DNA from: Alphaproteobacteria bacterium
GTDB taxonomy: Bacteria; Pseudomonadota; Alphaproteobacteria; Puniceispirillales; Puniceispirillaceae
DNA: 6,086 nt
Direction: 5' to 3'
Assembly (NCBI GenBank): GCA_022425565.1
Contig: JAKMFG010000035.1
Location: 1-6,086 of the forward strand
Positions 1-6,086 of this stretch are shown here, piece by piece. The notes under the pieces were generated by a model. That model saw only the letters and a program-made list of their open reading frames with translations. It had not been told where the DNA came from and ran no database searches. Positions within the stretch are counted from its first letter, which is position 1, and every line of letters begins with the position of its first letter. Both the position numbers and the translations under genes were made by a program.

Positions 1-612
1 AAGCTGGCGCACGCCGCTCTGGGCCGTCGGCAGGACAACGCGTTCGTCAGAAAGGTCACGAATGCGGATCGTGTCCCTGCCTGCCAGCCGGTGGCCGGCT
101 GGCATGACGCAGTGGATCTGCTGGCGCAGCGTTGCGGCGACATGGACATGGGCCGCGCGGATCGGCGCAAAGATCAGCGCGATGTCGGCGTCCAGCGAAA
201 ACAGGTTTGCTTCCGCCTCCTCGCCATAACAGCGGGTCAGATCGAAGCTCACCGCCGGGTGTGCGCTGCGATAGGTGGCGATGGCTTCGGGAAGAAAGCG
301 GCGCAGCGCGTCGGCGCCGCTGGCAATCTGGACATGGCCGCGCCGGATGCCCGACAGGTCGGCGATCTGCGACTGGACCCGGGCAAGGTCGGCAAATTGT
401 GAGCGTATATGCTGCAGGAAAATTTCGCCTGCTGTGTTCAGCCTTACGCCGCCTGGCAACCGCTCGAACAGGGGCTGGCCGATCTCTTCCTCGATCTGGA
501 GAATCCTGCGGTTCAGTGCCGTAGAGGTGATGGCAAGCTTGTCGGCGGCCTTGCGGATCGAGCCCTCGCGGGCAACGACATCAATGAATCTAAGGCTTGT
601 CATAAATCGCAT
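1..612 (-). CDS. LysR-type transcriptional regulator, N-terminal 204 residues (C-terminus beyond window edge)
   Basis: The reverse strand is open from an ATG at 612 down to base 1, giving 204 residues; full-length family members are about 300. Residues about 5-62 form the LysR winged helix-turn-helix: FIDVVAREGSIRKAADKL, then ALNRRILQIEEEIGQPLFER and RLNTAGEIFLQH, the conserved order for this family. From about residue 90 the effector-binding domain begins (RGHVQIASGADALRRFLPEA) and is cut at the edge. A GGAG lies six bases before the 612 ATG, which favours it over the in-frame ATG at 603. The gene is divergent from glnK, the classical arrangement for a LysR regulator that acts on its neighbour and represses itself. 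The effector and target cannot be read from the sequence. Regulation of glnK-amtB is inferred from position only. Confidence 0.93.
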   Translation of the reverse strand, partial: MRFMTSLRFIDVVAREGSIRKAADKLAITSTALNRRILQIEEEIGQPLFERLPGGVRLNTAGEIFLQHIRSQFADLARVQSQIADLSGIRRGHVQIASGADALRRFLPEAIATYRSAHPAVSFDLTRCYGEEAEANLFSLDADIALIFAPIRAAHVHVAATLRQQIHCVMPAGHRLAGRDTIRIRDLSDERVVLPTAQSGVRQL

Positions 613-643
613 GGCGGGCTCCGGAACCAAAGGCTTGGCAACG

Positions 644-649
644 TATATA
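644..649 (-). promoter_or_regulatory. possible -10 element for the LysR gene
   Basis: On the reverse strand this reads TATATA and lies 32 bases before the LysR start codon. No good -35 hexamer is seen 16-18 bases upstream; that stretch is instead occupied by the first dyad at 656-674. This would suit an autoregulated promoter, but it rests on one AT-rich hexamer. Confidence 0.25.
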
Positions 650-655
650 GGCGCA

Positions 656-694
656 TGATGCAAAAAATGCATCACTAACCTGCAAAATTAGCAG
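656..694. promoter_or_regulatory. candidate LysR operator: two T-N11-A dyads 22 bases apart
   Basis: The first dyad is a perfect 7-base inverted repeat, TGATGCA (656-662) and TGCATCA (668-674) around five A residues. The second has arms CTGC (680-683) and GCAG (691-694). Each contains the LysR-family T-N11-A pattern (T659/A671 and T681/A693). Aligned at an offset of 22 bases, the two share TGCAAAA, three variable bases, then GCA (10 of 13 identical). Two turns of the helix between centres places both on the same DNA face, as for the recognition and activation sites of a LysR tetramer. They lie 44-82 bases upstream of the divergent LysR start. That LysR is the binding protein is inference. Confidence 0.55.
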
Positions 695-727
695 AATTTC
701 AGCATCACCTTGCCTGCTACCAACTTC

Positions 728-744
728 TGCACCCAGCGATGGCA
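728..744. promoter_or_regulatory. weak NtrC-like site upstream of glnK
   Basis: TGC at 728-730 and GCA at 742-744 are separated by 11 bases, the minimal form of the NtrC dyad. The left half is a perfect TGCACC; the right half matches only at its outer GCA. It lies about 75 bases upstream of the glnK start, a sensible place for nitrogen control. I could not find a convincing sigma-54 -24/-12 promoter downstream of it, which weakens the call. Confidence 0.25.
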
Positions 745-771
745 GACCATCCGTCGTCGCTCGCGAGACCC

Positions 772-798
772 CTGCCGCCCGGCCCCCATGGGTGGCAG
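772..798 (+). other. leader hairpin before the glnK ribosome binding site
   Basis: Bases 772-780 (CTGCCGCCC) pair with 790-798 (GGGTGGCAG) in a 9-base-pair stem with one G-U wobble and a 9-base loop. The stem ends six bases before the glnK Shine-Dalgarno sequence. There is no T-tract after it, so it is not an intrinsic terminator. It could influence message stability or ribosome access; the fold is seen, the role is not. Confidence 0.4.
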
Positions 799-803
799 CA
801 TCT

Positions 804-812
804 AAGGAAGGA
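804..812 (+). promoter_or_regulatory. glnK ribosome binding site (fixes the start at 819)
   Basis: AAGGAAGGA ends six bases before the ATG at 819. An in-frame GTG at 792 would add nine residues, but it lies upstream of this site and inside the leader hairpin, so 819 is the real start. Confidence 0.8.
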
Positions 813-818
813 CTGACT

Positions 819-1157
819 ATGAAGTATATCGTGGCAATCATTCAGCCAGGCCGACTTGCTGCCGTGCATGAAGCACTTGTGGCGATTGGCATCGAAGGGC
901 TGACCACATCCGAGGTTCAGGGATACGGCCGTCAGAAGGGCAAGACCGAGGTCTACCGTGGCACCGAATACACCGTGAATTTCCTCCCCAAGGTGAAAAT
1001 CGAAATCGCCGTTCCGGGCGACATCGCCGAGAAGGCGTGTGACGCCATCAAGTCGGCTGCCGAAACCGGGAAGATCGGCGACGGCAAGGTATTCGTTCTT
1101 GATCTCGACTCCGCCCTGCGCATCCGCACCGGCGAAATTGGCGTTGCGGCGCTGTAA
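819..1157 (+). CDS. glnK: nitrogen regulatory protein P-II (GlnK/GlnB family)
   Basis: The protein is 112 residues, exactly the usual P-II length. P-II is a cytoplasmic trimer that binds ATP/ADP and 2-oxoglutarate and controls partners by its T-loop. Visible here are the 2-oxoglutarate/ATP-loop residues Q39 and K40 in GYGRQKG, the T-loop YRGTEYTVNFLPK with the uridylylation tyrosine Y51, K58, the TGKIGDGKVFV motif (83-93) and the R101/R103 pair in ALRIRTGE. Residues 9-11 read QPG where most P-II proteins have KPF. The gene is 18 bases upstream of amtB, so the partner is almost certainly that channel and the glnK name is preferred over glnB. Y51 suggests uridylylation by a GlnD encoded elsewhere. 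Family assignment is very secure; the GlnK versus GlnB choice rests on context. Confidence 0.97.
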   Translation: MKYIVAIIQPGRLAAVHEALVAIGIEGLTTSEVQGYGRQKGKTEVYRGTEYTVNFLPKVKIEIAVPGDIAEKACDAIKSAAETGKIGDGKVFVLDLDSALRIRTGEIGVAAL

Positions 1158-1175
1158 GACCTAGGAGACCACTCA

Positions 1176-2498
1176 ATGTTTAGAATTTCTCGTTCAGCCC
1201 TCGCACTCGCCGGTCTCGGCGCGCTCGTGGCAACACCGGCTTTGGCACAGGAAGTGTCCGGGCACGGTGTCTTCGTCCTGAACTCGTTGCTGTTCCTGAT
1301 CGGCGGCGTGCTCGTCATGTTTATGGCCTGCGGCTTCTGCATGCTGGAAACCGGTCTTGTCCGCGCCAAAAACACCACCATGCAGCTGACCAAAAATGTG
1401 GCGCTCTTCTCGATTGCCGCCATCGGTTACTATGTGATCGGTTACAACCTGATGTATCCGCTCGGCACTTGGTCGGTCGATGGCATTCTGTCTGGCGTCG
1501 TCGGTGTGGCCGTGCTCGAGGCTGTTGGCGTTGCGCCTGACGCAGCTGACGACCTGTCCTATGCCTCGACGGCATCGGACTACTTCTTCCAGCTGATGTT
1601 CTGTGCAGCGACTGCGTCGATCGTGTCCGGCACGGTGGCCGAACGCATCAAGCTGTGGCCGTTCCTTCTGTTCACTTTCATCCTGACCGCGCTGATCTAT
1701 CCGTTCCAGGCAAGCTGGAAGTGGGGCGGTGGTTTCCTCGATGAAATGGGCTTTCTTGATTTTGCGGGGTCGACTGTCGTCCACTCCGTCGGTGGTTGGG
1801 CGGCGCTGGCCGGTGCCCTGGTTCTCGGTGCACGGACCGGGAAGTACAGGGACGGCCGCGTCGTTCCAATGCCTGGTGCAAACCTGCCGCTTGCCACGCT
1901 CGGAACCTTCATCCTGTGGCTTGGCTGGTTCGGGTTCAATGGTGGCTCGCAGCTCGCCATGGGCACTGTCAGCGATGTTGCCGACGTATCCCGTATCTTC
2001 GCCAACACGAATGCGGCTGCTGCTGGTGGCTCGATCGCCGCGCTGATCCTGACCCAGATTTTCTACAAGAAAGTCGATCTGACGATGGTACTCAATGGTG
2101 CGCTGGCGGGCCTTGTCTCGATTACGTCCGAGCCGCTGACACCGACCCTCGGTGCGGCAACCCTGATCGGTGGTATCGGCGGTGTGATCGTGGTCTTCGC
2201 GGTGCCGCTTCTTGACAAGTTCAAGATCGACGACGTCGTCGGCGCCATCCCGGTTCACCTTCTGGCCGGTATCTGGGGCACGATTGCGGTCGCACTGACT
2301 AACTCCGATGCCTCATTCGGCACGCAGATTGCCGGTGTCCTGATCGTCGGTGCCTTCACCTTCGTGGTGTCCTGGATCGTCTGGACGGTTCTGAAGCTGA
2401 CAATGGGCATCCGCGTAACCGAAGAAGAGGAACTTGCCGGTCTCGACAATGCCGAACTTGGCATGGAGGCCTATCCCGAGTTCGCCCGTCAGGTCTGA
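1176..2498 (+). CDS. amtB: ammonium transporter, Amt/Mep/Rh family
   Basis: This 440-residue inner-membrane protein is a trimeric channel that brings ammonium into the cell. A signal peptide is clear: basic start, hydrophobic core, PALA then Q, with cleavage likely after A24, as in AmtB with 11 membrane helices in the mature protein. Residues match E. coli AmtB: W183 (W148), D195 in LDFAGSTVVH (D160), H203 (H168), W251, F254 and S258 in WFGFNGGS (W212, F215, S219), F138 at the first phenylalanine gate and H361 in VGAIPVHLLAGIWG (H318). The cytoplasmic tail keeps the G-R...EE..GLD...G.EAY pattern (411-433) used to dock GlnK. A strong AGGAGA (1163-1168) precedes the start. The VGAIPVH helix resembles Amt proteins common in marine bacteria, an impression not tested. 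It is cotranscribed with glnK and ends at the terminator at 2540. Confidence 0.97.
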   Translation: MFRISRSALALAGLGALVATPALAQEVSGHGVFVLNSLLFLIGGVLVMFMACGFCMLETGLVRAKNTTMQLTKNVALFSIAAIGYYVIGYNLMYPLGTWSVDGILSGVVGVAVLEAVGVAPDAADDLSYASTASDYFFQLMFCAATASIVSGTVAERIKLWPFLLFTFILTALIYPFQASWKWGGGFLDEMGFLDFAGSTVVHSVGGWAALAGALVLGARTGKYRDGRVVPMPGANLPLATLGTFILWLGWFGFNGGSQLAMGTVSDVADVSRIFANTNAAAAGGSIAALILTQIFYKKVDLTMVLNGALAGLVSITSEPLTPTLGAATLIGGIGGVIVVFAVPLLDKFKIDDVVGAIPVHLLAGIWGTIAVALTNSDASFGTQIAGVLIVGAFTFVVSWIVWTVLKLTMGIRVTEEEELAGLDNAELGMEAYPEFARQV

Positions 2499-2539
2499 TC
2501 GGTGATGAGCGGAACGCAGTTTCGCTGACTGAAATGATG

Positions 2540-2570
2540 GCCCTGGCCGGGGTTCCCGGCCGGGGCTTTT
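2540..2570 (+). terminator. intrinsic terminator of glnK-amtB
   Basis: Bases 2540-2551 pair with 2555-2566 in a 12-base-pair, nearly all G-C stem (one T-G wobble) with a three-base loop, followed directly by TTTT. It starts 41 bases after the amtB stop and separates this operon from the ABC genes. The T-run is short, so some read-through is possible. Confidence 0.85.
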
Positions 2571-2586
2571 CACGTCTGCAGCTTTC

Positions 2587-2616
2587 TTTACAGCCTCGGA
2601 TTAATAATCGTATGCT
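2587..2616 (+). promoter_or_regulatory. candidate sigma-70 promoter for the ABC transporter operon
   Basis: TTTACA (2587-2592, five of six matches to TTGACA) and TATGCT (2611-2616, four of six to TATAAT) are 18 bases apart, just after the terminator and about 50 bases before the ATPase start. The spacer contains an 11-base dyad, GATTA-A-TAATC (2599-2609), which could be a repressor operator. Alphaproteobacterial promoters are loose, so this is moderate evidence. Confidence 0.4.
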
Positions 2617-2667
2617 TCGCCACCCGACGGCCCTGCTGTCGCGGCCCAGATACCGCTAGAGACAAGA

Positions 2668-4239
2668 ATGACCGGATCGCAAAGGCCAGACGAAACGTCG
2701 CCCGGAAAAACGCTTCTCGCTGCAACCGGAATCTGCAAGCATTTCGGGGACTTCACGGCAAATGACGATGTCGGTTTCGAGATTGAGGCTGGAGAAATCC
2801 ATGCCCTTCTCGGCGAGAACGGCGCCGGAAAATCCACCTTTGTGAAAATGGTGTACGGGCTGTTGCAGCCCGATTCGGGCCAGATCATCTGGCGCGGGGA
2901 GCCGGTGACCATCCGCAGCCCGCAGCATGCCCGCGAACTTGGTATCGGCATGGTGTTCCAGCATTTCTCGCTGTTTCAGGCGCTGACTGTCGCCGAGAAT
3001 ATCGCGCTGGCGCTGCCGCCGGGCGAATCGCTCGAAGATTTGTCCGACCGTGTGCGGGCCATGTCTGCCGAATATGGCATCGGCGTCGATCCGGACGCGC
3101 GCATCCATAACCTGTCTGTCGGTGAACAGCAGCGCGTCGAGATCGTGCGCTGCCTGCTGCAGGATCCGTCGTTGCTGATCATGGACGAGCCGACCTCGGT
3201 TCTCACACCGCAGGAGACCGACCAGCTGTTTGACGTACTGCGCCGGTTTTCCAGCGCTGGAGTGGCCATTCTGTTCATTTCGCACAAGCTTGAGGAGATC
3301 AGGTCGCTGACCCGGCGCGCCACCGTCCTGCGACGCGGCAAGAATGTCGGGACCGTCGATTCCGCCAGCCGCAGCAGCAAACAGCTTGCCGAGATGATGG
3401 TCGGCAGTTCTGTTGGTGATATCGACGGTCAGGAAGCGCCGAAGAGCCAGCCTGATGTGCTTTTCGCAGTCAGAGGGCTCGACAGGCCACCGGCCACACC
3501 ATTTGCGACACCGCTTCGCAACCTGTCTTTTGTTGCCTGCGCCGGCGAGGTGCTTGGCATCGCCGGTATCGCCGGCAACGGACAGGACGAGCTGATGGAA
3601 GCGCTGACAGGTGAATGGACCGGCGCTGGCCGGAATGTGTTCACGATCAACGGCCGGGACATTACCCGTGACGGGCCGTCCCGCCGCCGTCAGCACAGCA
3701 TCGGGTTTGTTCCTGAAGAACGGAACGGCCATGCGGCGGTGCCGGGCATGTCGCTTGCCGACAATGCGCTTCTGACGTCCCATTCGCTTGGTGATGTCGC
3801 CAGCCGCGGTGTGATCGACAGCGATCGGACAAGGCAAATGGCGGCCGAAATCGCCGGTGCCTTCGATGTGCGTCTGCCGCAGGAAAATCCGATTGCTTCG
3901 GCACTGTCGGGCGGCAATCTTCAGAAATTCGTGGTTGGCCGAGAGATTTCAAAGCAGCCCAGCCTGTTCATCGTTTCACAACCTACATGGGGCGTCGATG
4001 TCGGTGCGGCCCTGTTCATTCGCCGTGCAATGCTCGAGCTTGCGGAGTCAGGTTCCGCAGTGGTGATGATCTCGCAGGATCTGGAGGAGATTTTCGCCAT
4101 TTCCCACCGTGTGGCCGTTCTGCATGACGGTCAGATGTCGGAGCCGATGGTCACCGCCGATACCACGGCCGAAACGGTTGGCCTGTTGATGGGTGGCAGT
4201 GCGCCGCTTAAAACGGCCGGCGCAGGAGACGCAGCATGA
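2668..4239 (+). CDS. tandem-domain ABC transporter ATPase, nucleoside/simple-sugar (BMP-associated, NupA-like) type
   Basis: This 523-residue cytoplasmic protein carries two ABC domains in one chain and powers uptake through the two permeases that follow. Domain 1 is complete: Walker A GENGAGKST (49-57), Q98, signature LSVGEQQ (149-155), Walker B LLIMDEP (169-175) and H206. Domain 2 keeps a good signature, LSGGN (413-417), but its Walker A is GIAGNGQDE (300-308) without the lysine, its Walker B ends SQPT (437-440) without the acidic pair, and Q470 replaces the switch histidine. This asymmetry is usual for RbsA/NupA-like proteins and leaves one active composite site (domain 1 Walker motifs with the domain 2 signature). 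The ribosome binding site is weak (AGAGA, five bases before the ATG). The stop overlaps the next start by four bases. Permease type points to nucleosides or purines; the exact substrate is not known. Confidence 0.92.
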   Translation: MTGSQRPDETSPGKTLLAATGICKHFGDFTANDDVGFEIEAGEIHALLGENGAGKSTFVKMVYGLLQPDSGQIIWRGEPVTIRSPQHARELGIGMVFQHFSLFQALTVAENIALALPPGESLEDLSDRVRAMSAEYGIGVDPDARIHNLSVGEQQRVEIVRCLLQDPSLLIMDEPTSVLTPQETDQLFDVLRRFSSAGVAILFISHKLEEIRSLTRRATVLRRGKNVGTVDSASRSSKQLAEMMVGSSVGDIDGQEAPKSQPDVLFAVRGLDRPPATPFATPLRNLSFVACAGEVLGIAGIAGNGQDELMEALTGEWTGAGRNVFTINGRDITRDGPSRRRQHSIGFVPEERNGHAAVPGMSLADNALLTSHSLGDVASRGVIDSDRTRQMAAEIAGAFDVRLPQENPIASALSGGNLQKFVVGREISKQPSLFIVSQPTWGVDVGAALFIRRAMLELAESGSAVVMISQDLEEIFAISHRVAVLHDGQMSEPMVTADTTAETVGLLMGGSAPLKTAGAGDAA

Positions 4240-5363
4240 TCAATCTCGTCCCGCGCAAGGAAATCCCGCTATCGCTTACGCTCACCACGACGGCTATCGC
4301 GGTGGCGCTGACATTGATCGCAGGCGCCGCGATTTTCGGTGTATTGGGATATGATCCGCTGGCCGCGCTCTACCAGTTCTTTATTGCACCGGTGTCACGC
4401 GGCTATCAGGTGGCGGATCTGTTCGTGAAGGCATGTCCGCTGATCATTATTGCCAGCGGCCTTGTTTTTTCCTATCGGGCGAATGTCTGGAACATTGGGG
4501 CCGAGGGGCAGATGATCCTTGGCGCTATGTTCTCCGGCTATGTGGCGCTCTACTGGGGCGGCATGCCGGCACCATTGTTGCTGCCGGTGATGATCCTTGC
4601 TGGAGTGCTTGGCGGCCTGGCCTGGGCGATGATCCCGGCAATCCTGAAGACCCGTTTCAACACCAACGAAATTCTGGTCTCGCTGATGCTGACTTATGTG
4701 GCGGCGCTGTTAATCGACTGGACGGTCCGCAGCCCGTGGCGCGACCCGATGTCCTTTGGTTTTCCGCTGACACCAATGTATCCCGATGCTGGCATGATTG
4801 CCCGTGTCGACCTTCCGGGAATCGGTCGTCTTGCGCAGCTTCACTGGGGCGTTCTCGGGGCGCTTGTCCTGTCCGTGGCCGCCTGGTTCATCCTGCGCCG
4901 CACAATGGTCGGCTTTCAGGTTCAGGTGATGGGTGATGCTCCGAGAGCGGGCCGTTTTGCCGGGTTCAGCCCGTCGCTGGTTACGGTTCTCGTGCTTGGA
5001 ATTTCTGGCGGCGCGGCAGGTCTTGCCGGCATGGTCGAAGTGTCGGCCAATATCGGCCAGCTGCAGCCGAACATTTCGTTCGGATATGGCTTTACCGCGA
5101 TCATCGTCGCCTTTCTGGCGCGGCTCAACCCGATGGGAGTCATCATTGCCGGGCTGGTCGTGGCGCTTGCCGAAATGGGCGGTGATGCCGCACAGATCGC
5201 CATGGGCATTCCCAAGGTCGTGACCGGCGTCTTCAAGGGCATTTTGCTGTTCATGCTTCTGGCCGGAGAGACCTTCAACCGGTTCCATGTCGAGTTCCGG
5301 CTTCCCGGCGCGGCGGCTCGGGTGGCGGCAACAGCGGCAACAAAGGAGAGCGGCAGTGTATGA
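4236..5363 (+). CDS. ABC transporter permease, BPD_transp_2 family, larger subunit (NupB-like)
   Basis: This is a 375-residue inner-membrane protein, hydrophobic throughout, with perhaps 8-10 membrane segments. Diagnostic stretches are RANVWNIGAEGQMILGA (81-97), FNTNEILVSLMLTY (141-154) and SFGYGFTAIIVAFLARLNPMG (281-301), all characteristic of the longer permease of BMP-dependent nucleoside uptake systems. It should pair with the next permease to form the translocation path. The start overlaps the ATPase stop as ATGA, with AGGAG at 4224-4228 seven bases upstream, so translation is coupled. The N-terminus has a short basic stretch before the first helix; the C-terminal tail (about 356-375) is alanine-rich and hydrophilic. 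The length is normal. Substrate within the nucleoside/purine group cannot be settled from sequence alone. Confidence 0.92.
   Translation: MINLVPRKEIPLSLTLTTTAIAVALTLIAGAAIFGVLGYDPLAALYQFFIAPVSRGYQVADLFVKACPLIIIASGLVFSYRANVWNIGAEGQMILGAMFSGYVALYWGGMPAPLLLPVMILAGVLGGLAWAMIPAILKTRFNTNEILVSLMLTYVAALLIDWTVRSPWRDPMSFGFPLTPMYPDAGMIARVDLPGIGRLAQLHWGVLGALVLSVAAWFILRRTMVGFQVQVMGDAPRAGRFAGFSPSLVTVLVLGISGGAAGLAGMVEVSANIGQLQPNISFGYGFTAIIVAFLARLNPMGVIIAGLVVALAEMGGDAAQIAMGIPKVVTGVFKGILLFMLLAGETFNRFHVEFRLPGAAARVAATAATKESGSV
5342..5350 (+). promoter_or_regulatory. ribosome binding site fixing the GTG start of the second permease
   Basis: AAAGGAGAG lies five bases before GTG at 5356. The nearby ATG at 5360 is in another frame and meets a stop after three codons, so GTG is the start that fits both the site and the reading frame. 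Confidence 0.8.
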
Positions 5364-6086
5364 AGAGCTGATCCTCACCGTGCTGATGACATCGGTGCCG
5401 CTGGTCTATGCCGCCATCGGTGAACTCGTTGTCGAGCGAAGCGGCGTTCTTAATCTGGGTGTCGAGGGTATGATGCTGATGGGGGCGGTGGCCGCGTTCG
5501 GCATCGCGATGGTCAGCGGTAGCCTGGTTCTGGGTGTGCTGGCCGGGGCTCTGGCAGGCATGCTCACCGCCAGCCTGTTCGGCATACTCGTTCTCGGATT
5601 CGCGACGAATCAGGTGGCAACGGGCCTTGCGCTCACCATTTTTGGCGCCGGACTTTCCGGTCTTGTCGGCGCGCCGCTGATCGGCAAGGCAATCGAGGGA
5701 CTGCCCCAGATTAGCCTTCCTGTGCTGTCGGATCTGCCGTTTGTCGGCAAACTCGTTTTCTCGCATGACCTCGTGGCTTACGGGTCTGTTGTCATGGTGG
5801 TGGCGGTCGCCTATTTCCTGAAACGGACGCGTGCCGGGCTCGTGCTGCGGGCCATCGGCGACAATCATGACAGTGCCCACGCCCTAGGCTATCCGGTGCT
5901 TGGCGTGCGTTTCGCCGCAGTGCTGTTTGGCGGGATGATGGCGGGTATCGGGGGTGCCTATCTTCCTCTGATGCTGACCCCGCACTGGGCCGAGGGAATG
6001 ACCGCGGGGCGCGGCTGGATTGCACTGGCACTTGTCGTCTTTGCGTCATGGATGCCGTGGCGGGTTCTGGTCGGCGCGCTGATTTT
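5356..6086 (+). CDS. ABC transporter permease, BPD_transp_2 family, smaller subunit (NupC-like), 3' end missing
   Basis: The frame is open from GTG at 5356 to the window edge, giving 243 complete codons of an expected 300 or so. The protein is hydrophobic and carries [18 protein letters not shown] (27-44), [12 protein letters not shown] (83-94), LRAIGDN (164-170) and [17 protein letters not shown] (216-232), the hallmarks of the shorter permease of nucleoside-type BMP transporters. The NLGVEG motif is the counterpart of NIGAEG in the upstream permease, as expected for the two halves of a heterodimer. It overlaps that gene's stop by eight bases, so the two are translationally coupled. GTG was chosen because the only nearby ATG is out of frame. 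A substrate-binding lipoprotein or a purine/pyrimidine salvage enzyme would be the expected next gene, but that lies outside the window. Confidence 0.92.
   Translation, partial: MYEELILTVLMTSVPLVYAAIGELVVERSGVLNLGVEGMMLMGAVAAFGIAMVSGSLVLGVLAGALAGMLTASLFGILVLGFATNQVATGLALTIFGAGLSGLVGAPLIGKAIEGLPQISLPVLSDLPFVGKLVFSHDLVAYGSVVMVVAVAYFLKRTRAGLVLRAIGDNHDSAHALGYPVLGVRFAAVLFGGMMAGIGGAYLPLMLTPHWAEGMTAGRGWIALALVVFASWMPWRVLVGALI

Noticed and set aside
635..652. Possible sigma-54 promoter beginning TTGGCA
   Set aside because: The -12 GC is not at the required spacing. TGGCA at 740 and at 793 fail for the same reason.
91..678. Four overlapping plus-strand open frames within the LysR region
   Set aside because: They are shadows of the reverse-strand LysR gene, which has a proper helix-turn-helix, start and ribosome binding site.
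760..792. Short palindromes CTCGCGAG (760-767) and CCCATGGG (785-792)
   Set aside because: Eight-base GC-rich palindromes are expected by chance here, and the second is mostly absorbed in the leader hairpin.
792..818. Upstream GTG start for glnK
   Set aside because: It would add nine residues to a family fixed at about 112, and the strong Shine-Dalgarno sequence at 804-812 serves the ATG at 819.
590..841. 83-codon minus-strand frame through the LysR-glnK intergenic region
   Set aside because: It overlaps both flanking starts and the operator-like repeats, and its product resembles nothing I know.
1194..2258. 354-codon open frame on the minus strand across amtB
   Set aside because: It is antisense to a clear AmtB, its product is rich in charged residues with no recognisable domain, and high GC produces such mirror frames.
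2656..3837. 393-codon open frame on the minus strand across the ABC ATPase
   Set aside because: It is antisense to a well-conserved ATPase with all motifs in the plus frame; the product looks like codon-mirror sequence.
5275..6049. Minus-strand frames across the second permease
   Set aside because: The plus frame from GTG 5356 encodes a recognisable permease through the whole stretch.

Overview
The window looks like high-GC (by eye near 60%), densely packed alphaproteobacterial chromosome. This is inferred from codon use, the glnK-amtB order and the alphaproteobacterial look of the proteins; no species can be named. The AmtB resembles the ammonium transporters common in marine bacteria, so a marine alphaproteobacterium is a reasonable but unproven guess. 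I see no mobile element, CRISPR array, tRNA or rRNA.

Layout. Positions 1-612 (minus strand) hold the N-terminal two thirds of a LysR-type regulator that runs off the left edge. A 206-base divergent intergenic region (613-818) separates it from glnK. It is AT-rich near the regulator and carries two similar T-N11-A dyads exactly 22 bases apart, a weak NtrC-like site and a leader hairpin just before the glnK ribosome binding site. Then come glnK (819-1157, P-II signalling protein) and amtB (1176-2498, ammonium channel), closed by a strong intrinsic terminator (2540-2570). A short spacer with a candidate promoter leads into a second plus-strand operon: a tandem-domain ABC ATPase (2668-4239) and two permeases (4236-5363, and 5356 to the right edge). 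These match the BMP/NupABC-type uptake systems for nucleosides or related purine compounds. The second permease starts at GTG and is truncated by the window end.

How the genes fit together. GlnK reads 2-oxoglutarate and energy status and gates AmtB, so the first operon is the ammonium uptake and sensing module. The ABC operon probably imports nitrogen-rich nucleosides or purines. Its substrate-binding lipoprotein is not in the window: the region upstream of the ATPase is too short to hold it, so it must lie downstream or elsewhere. The region reads as a nitrogen-acquisition neighbourhood. It is mostly ordinary in content; the most interesting part is the structured regulatory region between the LysR gene and glnK.
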